In this document: positions 1-9,196 of the stretch, one piece after another
How the letters are laid out: the number at the start of each line of letters is the position of its first letter
Numbering within the stretch: position 1 is the stretch's first letter
Assembly: GCA_943704425.1 (NCBI GenBank)
Contig: CALSCP010000312.1
Coordinates: forward strand, 1 to 60,724
DNA: 60,724 nt
Direction: 5' to 3'
DNA from: Ministeria vibrans ATCC 50519
Taxonomy: Eukaryota; Opisthokonta; Filasterea
Notes under the pieces: model-generated
Databases searched by the model: none
What the model was told of the DNA's origin: nothing
The model's input: only the letters and a program-made list of their open reading frames with translations
Translations under genes and position numbers: made by a program

Positions 1-90
<90 letters not shown>
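1..90. repeat. (CT)45 microsatellite
   Basis: Uninterrupted CT dinucleotide run from the first base to position 90. It lies in or next to the intron that precedes the FAH-family exon at 155. Confidence 0.98.
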
Positions 91-92
<2 letters not shown>

Positions 93-154
93 TATTTTGT
101 TTGAATATTATGTTAACAGTATTTTGTCGTTTGACTTGTTTCCTATGGCTATAG

Positions 155-586
155 GAGGAAAATGCGATGGACTACGTGGCAGGCTACACGGTTGCGCACG
201 ACGTTTCAGCGCGGGACTGGCAGCTGGAGCGTAACGGAGGCCAGTGGCTTGTGGGCAAAGCTTTCGACACATTTGCACCTATTGGCCCTGCACTGGTGAC
301 GCCCGATGAGCTAGGTGACCCACACGACCTTGCCATTCGCTGCCGCGTCAATGGTGAAACAATGCAGGACTCGTCGACGTCCAAGCTGGTCTTTAAGACG
401 CGCGAGCTCATTGCGTTCATCTCCGATAAGTTCTCGCTGCTACCTGGCGACCTCATTCTCACAGGCACTCCGCCGGGCGTGGGATGCTTTCGCAAGCCTC
501 CCGTGTGGCTCAAGGCGGGCGATGTTGTTGAGTGCGAGATTGCCGGCATTGGCTGCATTTCAAACACTGTTGTGGCGCAGTCTTAA
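155..586 (+). CDS. Fumarylacetoacetate hydrolase domain protein (FAHD2-like), last exon
   Basis: C-terminal exon of an FAH-superfamily hydrolase. The family carries out metal-dependent C-C bond hydrolysis or decarboxylation on acylpyruvate-type substrates; FAHD proteins are commonly mitochondrial or cytosolic. A splice acceptor (ending in ATAG at 151-154) opens a frame that reads [12 protein letters not shown], so the ATG at 167 is internal and not the start. Hallmarks are 'NDVSARD'-type [31 protein letters not shown], the strand [16 protein letters not shown], and the closing [12 protein letters not shown]. The stop is TAA at 584-586, followed by an AATAAA-like motif. Earlier exons, including the metal-binding Glu residues, lie left of the window. 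The gene converges on the minus-strand gene ending at 626, 40 bp away. Confidence 0.9.
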   Translation, partial: EENAMDYVAGYTVAHDVSARDWQLERNGGQWLVGKAFDTFAPIGPALVTPDELGDPHDLAIRCRVNGETMQDSSTSKLVFKTRELIAFISDKFSLLPGDLILTGTPPGVGCFRKPPVWLKAGDVVECEIAGIGCISNTVVAQS

Positions 587-625
587 AAATATTAATAAAC
601 AAAAATAATTAATGTGTTTGTTGGT

Positions 626-2518
626 TTACAATTGAATGGAATCTAGGACAATGCCGTCAAAGGGGAGGGAGAGGCCACAGTCGGAGGCAGCAACATCGGC
701 GGACGAACGACCCTGGTGGGCGAGCAGCAAGTGAAGACGACGGTCAGAGGGGCTCGGCAGGACGAAGGGGGCGACGCGTGGTTCGGAGCCCATGTCGTAC
801 GTGCCGTGGAGACGAAGGGCGTCGGGGTCGCACGGGGAGGCAAGGCCGTGTGTGAGTAGAATAGTGCTGTTGGGCGCAGTGGTGTAGGTGAGAACGCTCG
901 AGGTGGCGACAGGCTGCGAGTCGCACAGAGCCGGTGTTGCGCGTTTGTTTCGGTGCTCGGTGTTCCAGCAATAGCTGTTGGCGTTGACGAGGACAAGGTC
1001 GCCGTGGGGACTGAGCGCAAGCGAGGGCTGTGTGCCCACGCCAATGGCTGTAAAAGGAGTGGCAAAGGATGACGAGGGTTGCAGAGGCAAAACGAGCGTG
1101 GCTGCCATGATGGTGCTGTTGTTCTCAATGACAAAGAGCGCTTCTGTAGCGGACGGAAGGACACAGGCGCTCGAGCTTGGAACGAGCTGTGTGGTCGTGT
1201 GAACAATGTCGTTCTGGTGCCATTCATGCGACGTTTCGTCAAAAGAAACCGAGAAGAGTCGCCCAAACGAGTCAGCACCAACAAGGAGTGTGATGTTCAT
1301 GTCGTGGTTCGTGTGCGAACAGAGCGAGCGCGCGTCCTGTGCGATACAGACGGAATCCACGAGACTGTTCGAGTGGATTCGGTAAGCACATAGAGTAGAG
1401 GACGCCGAATGCGTCGCAGAGATAAAGGCGTGGTAGGGCGAGTGGGTGAGGGCCAGGGCACGGTGCGGGAGAGCGGTAGGCGGAGCGATAGAGGACGCGG
1501 TGCCGTCGTGGACTGACCACGGCTGGTACAAGGTGACGTTTGGGTTGGTGTTTTCGCTGAAGAGCAGAAGGAACGAAATGAGATGTGGCGTGACGGATGT
1601 GATGATGAGATGGGGTGCAGCGGCGCGCGGGACAGCATGCACATTGATGTTGTTGGTGGCATTGGAGTAGCTGGCGGCATACACGCTGAACTGCACCGGA
1701 TCAATGTTGATGGCAAAACGCAGGCCGAGCACAGGTTGTTCTCCGACAGCGTACGCCTGGGATACTGCCTGGATTTGAGACTGCGCAGAGGGTTCCCAGA
1801 AGAGGAAAGGGTAGGTGTTGGAGGAGACAAACTTTCCGTAGTGACTCGCGCGCATCTCCACCAAATATTTTTGCGTGTCGAGCGACGAACCGGACGGCAT
1901 GTTGTTGACTTGGAAACGATCGTAGCCAAGCGAGGCGTTGTTCGACGTGATGGCGTCCGCGGGGTCGTGTGTGACGATAAAAGTGGCGTTCCACGGTCGC
2001 CAGCGTTCTCGAAGACACTCGCGTCCCGTCGACGGCGTCGCAATGCCGTCGAGAACAAACTCGACACGGTCGCGACCGGGTGCGGTGTTGGCCTTGTGTA
2101 CAAACTCGTCGACGAGCGCCGTCCAGTTTTGGGCACGCGCAGAGCCGTCGCACGGATTCAGACTGCCCTTGAAGCACAGCGCAATGTGGACCTTGTCGGG
2201 AAAGAGGGGCTGCTGCGACCGCAAGAGATCAAGCACGTCGTCGAGGGTGAAGTAGTCGGTGCGCGTCGCTACAGGGGTGTCGTGATTGAGCACGAGGCAG
2301 CCACGGGCGTCGGTGGGTTCGACAACGCGCGTTTGTGTTGTGCAAAAAGCACTTGGCATCCAAGTGGGGTCAATTTTCCACCAGTCGACGTGAGAGGATC
2401 GCAACAGGCTGGGCCATTGACGGAGGTCGTTATACGAGTGAGCCTGGAATGAGATGAGCGATCGTGGGGAGGAGAAAGAGAACGGGATGGCGGAGACGAG
2501 AAGGAGGAGCACAATCAT
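626..2518 (-). CDS. Secreted PLC-like phosphodiesterase-superfamily protein
   Basis: Single-exon gene of about 630 residues. The ATG at 2518 was chosen because a hydrophobic signal peptide (IVLLLLVSAIPFSF) follows directly. The mature N-terminus reads ISFQAHSYND, then DWWKIDPTW and LVLNHDTP. The spacing of these His/Asp/Glu-rich patches resembles the barrel of PI-PLC or glycerophosphodiester phosphodiesterases, where such His and acidic residues bind metal and act in catalysis. The C-terminal half (after about residue 300) is rich in Ser/Thr and beta-prone and carries several N-X-S/T sites, consistent with an extracellular or lysosomal enzyme. I cannot assign a substrate, and the exact family is uncertain. 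It converges with the FAH gene on its right-hand end. Confidence 0.8.
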   Translation of the reverse strand: MIVLLLLVSAIPFSFSSPRSLISFQAHSYNDLRQWPSLLRSSHVDWWKIDPTWMPSAFCTTQTRVVEPTDARGCLVLNHDTPVATRTDYFTLDDVLDLLRSQQPLFPDKVHIALCFKGSLNPCDGSARAQNWTALVDEFVHKANTAPGRDRVEFVLDGIATPSTGRECLRERWRPWNATFIVTHDPADAITSNNASLGYDRFQVNNMPSGSSLDTQKYLVEMRASHYGKFVSSNTYPFLFWEPSAQSQIQAVSQAYAVGEQPVLGLRFAINIDPVQFSVYAASYSNATNNINVHAVPRAAAPHLIITSVTPHLISFLLLFSENTNPNVTLYQPWSVHDGTASSIAPPTALPHRALALTHSPYHAFISATHSASSTLCAYRIHSNSLVDSVCIAQDARSLCSHTNHDMNITLLVGADSFGRLFSVSFDETSHEWHQNDIVHTTTQLVPSSSACVLPSATEALFVIENNSTIMAATLVLPLQPSSSFATPFTAIGVGTQPSLALSPHGDLVLVNANSYCWNTEHRNKRATPALCDSQPVATSSVLTYTTAPNSTILLTHGLASPCDPDALRLHGTYDMGSEPRVAPFVLPSPSDRRLHLLLAHQGRSSADVAASDCGLSLPFDGIVLDSIQL

Positions 2519-2652
2519 TGAACCGCTCAAAAATTAACAAAAAAATATAAAATTAATTATAATAATAAGAAAGATTATGAATTTAATAAAAACAAATAAA
2601 AATTATTCACACTACTAATTCTAATGATAAAACTGTATTGATCTCTTGGACT

Positions 2653-3100
2653 GTAGATTTGCTCTGTCGTCGTGACACCACTGACTACCTCAAACCCCTC
2701 CTCTTTAAGCGTGGCCACCACTGCCGAGCATGAGCTTGTCCGAGACACCAAAGAAAAGCGCTCCTACATCGCCCTTGACTTCAACAAGGACATCCAGGTA
2801 AGCGCCACGCTCGACAACAATGATAGGAGTATTCACTTTGGCAACCTCAGCGTTGCCTCTGCACGGAGACTCTGTTCCGGCCCTCGCTCTTTCAACCCAG
2901 ACACCATCCTCGCCAGCAGCCCAGGCACGCACTGCATAGCTCCGTCATAAAGTGCGACAAGGAGGGTCCAGAAGGAACGAAGAAGGAACATTGTCCTGTT
3001 GGGTGGGACGACCACAAGCACCGAACGACTTTTTGCAGAGACCACCATTCGCGCATGGTCCGCCAAGCTCTGCATCAGTAAACAACCGTCTTCCAAACAA
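2653..3100 (+). pseudogene. Degenerate actin pseudogene
   Basis: Three reading frames each carry a recognisable piece of actin, in order. The first (about 2653-2715) reads VDLLCRRDTTDYLKPLL, matching actin's conserved LDLAGRDLTDYL segment. A shifted frame (about 2718-2785) reads TTAEHELVRDTKEKRSYIALDF, a near copy of the TTAEREIVRDIKEK region. After a gap, a third frame near 2985-3010 reads NIVLLGGTTTSTERL, matching NIVLSGGTT. The frame breaks, weakening similarity and absence of any start or splice structure mark it as non-functional. It could be an old retrocopy (no introns, A-rich stretch at about 3103-3122) or a fragment of an actin-related protein. The parent gene is not in the window. 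Confidence 0.8.
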
Positions 3101-3888
3101 CAAAAAAGAAGAAAAAAAAAAACGCCGCAGAGTCTCTCTGTTAACGCTGTCGTCTATCTCGCAGCCCGGTTCTCGGACAACCCACAGGGATATCAGAGAA
3201 TATCGACTCGGTTCTTTGTTGAAGGCTATGTAGGGAGATAGGGCCGAGAGGGGATACAGAGCCGGGAGACAAGGGAGGGTCGGGTGGCGAAATAGGGCTG
3301 GGCTCTAACAGAGAGACGAGCGGTGGGACTTCTCTGTCGAGGAGGCGAGGGGAGGTATGGCCGGGAGGAGAGACATCATTCCTCGGACCTGGTTCTTTTT
3401 TTTTTTTTGCGAAAATCCTAGGGCAGTAGCTTCATTGTACAAGACAATCTGACCATCCGAAGCGGCCGCTCCACCCCCGCATGAGCCGAGCGGATATTCT
3501 ATGAGACTCGCACGCAATAGCTCACCCAGGGCAAGTGAGACTCTCCGCAGCTGAAGGCGCCTCCTGATTATAAACCAAAAATCTCACACACGTAAAAGGG
3601 GAAAAAGGAAAGGGGATAAAGAAAGAAGGGGTAGTTGGGAGAAAGACAGACGACCCAACAAGAAAAATCCTCCCCGCCCCCTTCTTTCCCCAACATTGCT
3701 TCGCTGTGAAACTTCTTCGGTCACTTCGCTGTTGATAACAGTCAGAATCACTCCCCGGTTTTGGTGTGTGTTTCACATAATTATTGTATTATAGACCGAG
3801 ACTCTTATTTTGACTATAATTACGATAAAAATTGTGATGATGGAAGAATTAATAATAAAAATGCGATCGCTCTTTATCCTCTCTCTCT
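3101..3888. other. Intergenic stretch, no gene recognised
   Basis: Between the actin remnant and the broken caspase-like gene I see no conserved protein. It holds an A-rich stretch after the actin copy, GA-rich sequence (3240-3370), a short A-tailed repeat copy (3396-3447, minus) and AT-rich sequence near 3780-3860. Confidence 0.6.
3396..3447 (-). repeat. Short A-tailed repeat, copy 2
   Basis: Read on the minus strand it begins TTGTCTTGTACAATGAAGCT, is followed by a diverged but alignable 20-bp segment containing CCTAGGA, and ends in a run of A. The same element with a different tail interrupts the caspase-like gene at 4516-4562. No flanking duplication is evident at this copy. Confidence 0.75.
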
Positions 3889-4798
3889 TCACTCTTTCAC
3901 TCCACACCCCCATCGGTACAAGTAAACCTCTCCGCTGTTGACCATTCCCGCAGTCCAGTCCTTCCAAATACGCCCCACAAGCGCAGACTGGAATGTGTTG
4001 GCAGGGTCCAGCGACTGCAGTCGATGCCGCAGCTCAACCGCAGTTAGACACTCCTCGCCCTCACGGAAGGCCCGTCGGTCGGGGCCCAGTGCGAGGACCA
4101 GCAGCTCAGTCATGCGCGTCTTGCTGCGGTCTGTTGTAGTGAATGCTTTGGTGTCTTTGAGTGCGCTTGTGATGAGTTGGCGCGCATAGACACCCTTTTG
4201 AGCCGGAGGCACTGATGGAGTGCGCTGAGTGGGCAGTGATGGTGTGAGGTCCTCGTCGGGCTCAATGAACACGCCACTGTTGCAGAAGTCGCAGAACACC
4301 AACGCATTGCCACCCAGCCAGAACACGTCTTCTTGGAGGATCGTATTGAGATTGCGCAGAGTCAGGCGCGACAGACGACCGCTCACTGTCTTGCGCGCGT
4401 CACTCAGCAACAACCCTCCAGTGCCATCCTCTGCTCCATGTCCAATCAGATGCACAATCAACAACAGTGAGTCCTGTCCAGCAATCGATCCTGCTCTCAT
4501 TGCCAGTCGATGCATTTGTTTTTTTGGAAGTCCTAGAGCAAAAGCTTCATTGTACAAGACAACATTGCCAGTCGATGCATGGCGTCCTCAATCTGACTCT
4601 TGACCACCCGATCGCCTTTCTTCCAGTCCACCACACTCTCCACATCGCACCCTCGCGCCGTCCACACGTCCTTGAGTAGTCGAGCACTCTCACGCACGCC
4701 TCGCAAGTCATCATAGTACTGAAGAGCAGTGTTGCCCGACGACTGGTAGCGACTCACTCCCACAATCAGCACAGACACATGCGAGTAGATGCCAGGAA
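3889..4798 (-). pseudogene. Caspase-like cysteine peptidase domain, disrupted by an insertion
   Basis: A caspase/metacaspase-fold domain. The first part (from an acceptor at 4799-4800) has the opening strand VSVLIVGVSRYQ, then YYDDLRGVRESARLLKDVWTARG. The second part contains LLIVHLIGHGAED with the catalytic His and ALVFCDFCNSG with the catalytic Cys, so both residues of the caspase dyad survive. The two parts are in different frames because a 47-bp element plus an 18-bp target duplication sits between them (4498-4580), bringing an in-frame stop. No ATG precedes the first part. It follows the Roc-COR gene by one 54-nt GT-AG intron (4799-4852), so it looks like the C-terminal domain of that protein, although the junction is out of phase by one base. 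It could be a pseudogene or an allele-specific disruption. Confidence 0.7.
4498..4580 (-). mobile_element. 47-bp A-tailed insertion with 18-bp target site duplication
   Basis: Perfect 18-bp direct repeats (CATTGCCAGTCGATGCAT on the plus strand) lie at 4498-4515 and 4563-4580 and flank a 47-bp insert at 4516-4562. On the minus strand the insert starts TTGTCTTGTACAATGAAGCT and ends in an A-rich tail. An A-tail plus long target duplication is the signature of LINE-type target-primed retroposition. The host sequence encodes the same peptide on both sides (M-H-R-L-A-M), confirming duplication inside a coding exon. Confidence 0.85.
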
Positions 4799-4843
4799 CT
4801 AACAAAGAAAATAATTAGTGCTAAACGATATTTAAAAAAGAAA

Positions 4844-7800
4844 TCACATAACCTTCCGTTTCACCCACCACTTGTGAAGATTTAGATTGCACACCAGAGC
4901 CTGTCCAGAGTGACGCGCAAGCTCTGCTCTCACCACGTCTCCATCTCGGTACTGCTCGGGGTGCTTGGCGACACTTTCGGGAAGGAAGAGTGGACGGGAT
5001 GCGTCGGTGGGATGTGCAGGTACCACCACAGCAGAGCCGCGCCAGCCCCATCGCAGAGTGCGCGTCGACTCACACACAGTCTCAACCAACTTCGTCCACG
5101 TCGCCCCACACTTGCCTGGCGCCTCACTCAGCAACTCCACGCGAATGAACCACTCGTTGCTGTTGAGTCGAAGTCGCACAGGGACACATCCGTCCATGGC
5201 GAGTGCGTTTGTGCATCGTTGAGTCGCTTCGATGGGGCTGTCGGGCGGACATGCGCGCCACAGTGCCACCACCACCAGATGGAATGTGGCGAGGGACACG
5301 GGAAGTACCTCCCAGTCGCCGGTGGCACTGCTTGTCATCTGGTAGAGGAACAGAACAGCAGGAGCGGGCGCAGTGCTGGAGAGGAAGGGAGCGTCGTCGG
5401 GCAGCAGCATGGGCACCAACAGCAAGTCCCCGTGACGCTTCGCCAGACTCAGGTGCTCCAGACACTCCATGAACGTGCCAACATCACCCACGTCACCGCC
5501 ACAGAGTAGGGGGTCCTTGCTGTCTTTGGCTGCCGTCCACACGAGCCACTCCGCCGCTTCGAGGGGAAATCCCGCCGCAGACAATGTGCGTGACTCGTCC
5601 AGTCTCTGTAGGATTTTCTCTGTGCGAGACAGATCGGAAGCACGACCCGCCTCGACGACTTTCTTGAGCATGTCCAGGGCACGGGTGCTTGAAGCCCGTC
5701 CCCATCGCGCCAACACCACCGAGCAGAGCAGTTCTAGCGCCGCAATCAGATGAGGGATGTCAAAGACGACTGTGTCCGTCTCGCGCACATCTTGAGACGT
5801 CGCGTTCTCACGGCACACCACAATGTCCGCCGCGGACTCCAGATAGGGTACCAGTTCAGTGCGAATCATTGAGCCGTCCGAAATCAACGCAGAGAGAGTG
5901 ATGCGAGGGTCGTCGTTGAGAACGAGTGAGCCCAGATCTGACACGCGTGACATGAGCGCGATCTTCTTCTCTCGTGCGCGGCGCCCAATCAAGTCTTGCG
6001 CACACACATACTCCATGGGCAGAGTACGCTGGCGCACAGCATCATGCATCGCCTTTGAAAGTGGTCCTAGTCCGATCCTTTTCTTGCTGCCGACTGCGAA
6101 AAAGGCGAGGGAGGTGGGGCCGTTTAGTCGCATGAGGTGTTTACCCAAGACCACGCCGACGAGACGGAAGATCGCATCTGAGACTCTCTGGAGGAGAGCG
6201 GCTGGGGCTGTGTCGTCGGGGAAGGTGTCGAGGTGGGTGGCGACGATGATGACTTTGAAGTAGGAGTGCTCTGTGTCGGGAACTTGGTGCATGATCATGT
6301 GCGCCCACTTGGAAATGTGCTCGTACTGGCGCTGGGCGGTCGTTGGGTCAGACATGGCGGAGAGATCGAAGACGACGAGGTAGAGGGACTCCGAGCCCAT
6401 GAAAAGGGCCGGGAGGGAGTCGAACATCGCTTCGCCTGAGAGGGAGGGAATGAAGAGTTCGCAAGGACAAGAAAGAGAAAACGAGAGTTTAAGGGAGAGC
6501 AACGAAAAGTAGAGAGGCATCAAGGGAGGGTAGAAAAAGGGACAAAGACACAGAGAAAGTTCAAGATTCAAGACTCAGAGAGCGAGAGAAATCGTGTGCG
6601 CGTGGTTAGGGTGTGGTTAGTGTGTGTGGTTAATGTGGTTAGTGTGTGTGGTTAGTGTGGTTAGTGTGCCCATTGTGCTTCGTGTGAGTCTGTGCTCAGT
6701 GTTCAAGACTCAGAGAGCGAGAGAAACCGTGTGTGTGTGTTTAGCGTGTGTGGTCAGTGTGTGTGGTTAGTGCTTAGTGTGTGCTTAGTGCTTAGTGTGT
6801 GGTTAGTGCTTAGTGCGCGTAGTGTGTGCTTAGTGTGCTTAGTGTGCCCATTGTGCTTAGTGTGCGTGTGTGCTCAGTGTGCTTAGTGTGTGTGTGCTTA
6901 GCGTGTGTGAGTGTGTGAGAGTGCGTGTGCTTAGTGCTTAGTGTATGTGCTCAGTGTGCTTAGTGTGTGCGTGTGCATGAGAAGAGATACACAGACCCAG
7001 AAGACAGCAAAAAAAAGTCAAAGATGAAAAAAAAAAAAAAATGCATACCGGCAAAGTCAAAGGTCTCAAGGTCGATGTGGCCCTCGCGCAAGTCAGACTT
7101 GAGTAGAGTGAGAACGGTTTGCATAGTGGCGCTGATGATAGGCGGCTGCGTGGGTGTCTCTTTGCTGGAGAACGTCAGCTTCAGCTTTTCCATGAGGGAG
7201 GGGGTCGGGACTCGGATGTGCGGTGAGCGGCGTGTAGCAGGCGGGTTTGACGATGAGGACGAGGATGCCGAACGTGTTGCTTGTGAAGTGGGTGGCAGGG
7301 ATATCTCTGCGACAGCCGCATCTGTCACTCCGCTCTCCTCCGGCACTGAGATGAGACTTGCCACGTGGAACTCGTCCTGAGGCACTGACTTGAAGAGACC
7401 TGTACGGCCATCAAAGATCATGCGTAGTCGCTTCATGCGGGTCGCCACTGAGCGATCCTTTAGGTTGGGTAGAGGGCTACCCTGTAGGGCTGCGAGCAGA
7501 GCAGTCTTGCCGGCAAGGACAGCACCCAGAGAGAGCAATTTGATTGAGCGGTGGTGAACAGAGCCACGCTGGAGGGCAGCGTGAAATGCACATTTGTACG
7601 GGCCTATTATCACAAGTTGAGTCAAAGACAATTCAGGATCAAATACGAAACCTTTCGAGGCCTCGAACTCCAGAAAGAACGCTGTTGAATCATTCTTCCA
7701 TTGCGCGCGGTCTGCAATCGACAACGTCGTGACCAAGCAATAGATACAACCCTACTTACCAACTGAAAAAGGTTCACTTGCTCATTCTGAGTATTTTTCA

Positions 7801-8971
7801 AACTTACCAACTAAGACAATGTGGAGAAGAACACAAGAGTGCAAAACACAGTCCAAATCAGTCACTCACTCATTCGAACTATTCACAAAACTTACATGCT
7901 AAGACAATGCAAAGAAGAACACAGGAGTGCAAAACACAGTCCAAATCAGTCACTCACTCATTCGAACTATTCACAAAACTTACGAGCTAAGAAGACAATG
8001 CAAAGAAGAACACAAGAGTGCAAAACACAGTCCAAATCAGTCACTCACTCATTCGAACTATTCACAAATCTTACCGTCTAAAACAAAGAAGAACACAAGA
8101 GTGCAAAACACAGTCCAAATCAGTCACTCACTCATTCGAACTATTCACAAACTTACGCCCTAAGACAATGCAAAGAAGAACACAAGAGTGCAAAACACAG
8201 TCCAAATCAGTCACTCACTCATTCGAACTATTCACAAAACTTACCGTCTAAGACAAAGAAGAACACAAGAGTGCAAAACACAGTCCAAATCAGTCACTCA
8301 CTCATTCGAACTATTCACAAACTTACGCCCTAAGACAATGCAAAGAAGAACACAAGAGTGCAAAACACAGTCCAAATCAGTCACTCACTCATTCGAACTA
8401 TTCACAAAACTTACGAACTAAGACAATGCAAAGAAGAACACAAGAGTGCAAAACACAGTCCAAATCAGTCACTCACTCATTCGAACTATTCACAAAACTT
8501 ACCAGCTAAAACAAAGAAGAACACAAGAGTGCAAAACACAGTCCAAATCAGTCACTCACTCATTCGAACTGTTCACAAATCTTGCCAACTAAGACAATGC
8601 AAAGAAGAACACAGGAGTGCAAAACACAGTCCAAATCAGTCACTCGCTCATTCGAACTATTCACAAAACTTACATCCTAAGACAACGCAAAGAAGAACAC
8701 AAGAGTGCAAAACACAGTCCAAATCAGTCACTCACTCATTCGAACTATTCACAAATCTTACATCCTAAGACAATGCAAAGAAGAACACAAGAGTGCAAAA
8801 CACAGTCCAAATCAGTCACTCACTCATTCGAACTATTCACAAAACTTACCGTCTAAAACAAAGAAGAACACAACAGTGCAAAACACATTAGGTTAGCCTG
8901 CTTGTTTATTTTTCTTTTCATTTCAATCCGAACCGACCAAATACCTTTCTCTGTTTTCTTGCTTTGCTCAT
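4844..8971 (-). CDS. ROCO-family (Roc-COR) GTPase with single-codon exon array at its 5' end
   Basis: Roc GTPase plus COR protein. Proposed start: ATG at 8971, exon 8945-8971 (M-S-K-A-R-K-Q-R-K), then the intron array 7755-8944, then the Roc exon beginning at about 7667 (in phase) and ending at 7049, a 613-nt intron, and a large exon 6435 to 4853 (or stop at 4844). The P-loop is GAVLAGKT (about 7510-7535). The switch-II motif DFAG is split by the 613-nt intron, and the next exon continues EAMFDSLP...LYLVVFDLS, then VIIVATHLD (the THxD base motif). After Roc comes a COR-like region (IRTELVPYLESAADIVV, FPLEAAEWLVW, FHLVVVALWRACP, NEWFIRVELLSEAPGK). ROCO proteins are dimeric G-protein signalling switches, often kinases or scaffolds; here no kinase is visible and a caspase-like domain follows. 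LRRs are absent. Confidence 0.8.
6590..6990. repeat. Degenerate GTGTGGTTAG / GTGCTTAGT repeat in Roc intron
   Basis: About 400 bp of imperfect GT-rich repeats built from GTGTGGTTAG, GTGCTTAGTGT and similar words. All lie inside the 613-nt intron that splits the Roc DFAG motif. The words resemble telomere-type repeats only loosely. Confidence 0.85.
7755..8944 (-). repeat. Tandem intron array: about 14 units, each one intron plus one variable codon
   Basis: About 13 tandem copies of an 82-91 bp unit plus flanking half units. On the minus strand each unit reads GTAAG, about 75 near-identical bases with a branch-like GACTGAT, a pyrimidine-rich stretch, (T/C)TTAG, and then exactly three variable bases before the next GTAAG. 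The triplets sit at (plus coordinates) 7760, 7808, 7896, 7984, 8075, 8157, 8245, 8327, 8415, 8503, 8586, 8674, 8762 and 8850. In gene order they read ACG GAT GAT TTG CTG TTC GGC ACG GGC ACG CTC CAT TTG TTG; none is a stop. One donor is GC instead of GT (unit 8586). The first intron (8853-8944) has its own 5' half but shares the 3' half of the repeat. The minus strand of the unit is closed in all frames, so it is not an exon repeat. Confidence 0.9.
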
Positions 8972-9196
8972 GTCGACCTTAGAGAAGTGTATCCAGAAGG
9001 CGCAGGCCCACAACGCGACTGTTTGCACTTCGGTGTCAGGCCCCCGTCGTGTGTCACGCGCCGCTTTCGCTGGTTCAGCGAATCTGGAAAAACAGTGAGA
9101 ACTTCTTAACCTTGTTAAGCTTGTTTAAACTGTAAAGTTTCAATTTCAATCCTCTAATCGTCCCTTTCTCTGCTGAGTCTGCTCCTTCTGTCACTC
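8972..9196. promoter_or_regulatory. Probable intergenic promoter region between divergent genes
   Basis: 225 bp between the proposed start of the Roc gene (minus) and the plus-strand fragment at 9197. No conserved coding potential was seen. Calling it a promoter is inference from position only. Confidence 0.3.

Noticed and set aside
1583-2452. Long plus-strand frame opposite the phosphodiesterase gene
   Set aside because: Arg/Val-rich antisense shadow without domain signature; the minus strand has a signal peptide and conserved motifs.
3889-4557. Independent gene starting at the insertion
   Set aside because: Its first 14 residues are encoded by the inserted element and there is no ATG; removal of 65 bp restores one caspase domain.
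4516-4562. The 47-bp insert as an introner-type intron
   Set aside because: No position in the flanking direct repeats gives GT at one end and AG at the other with exact removal of 65 bp.
6590-6990. Interstitial telomere
   Set aside because: The repeat words are irregular (GGTTAGTGTG, GCTTAGTGTG) and not a fixed telomeric unit.
7821-8896. Repeated plus-strand open frames (KEEHKSAKHSPNQSLTHSNYSQ-type peptides) as a repeat protein gene
   Set aside because: The unit length (82, 83, 88 or 91 bp) is usually not a multiple of three, so the frames are short, overlapping and frame-shifted; the minus-strand splice-site spacing explains the conservation better.
7755-8944. CRISPR-like array
   Set aside because: The units are about 85 bp with only 3 variable bases, in a eukaryotic intron-rich context, with no cas genes. 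Spacers would be 20-40 bp.
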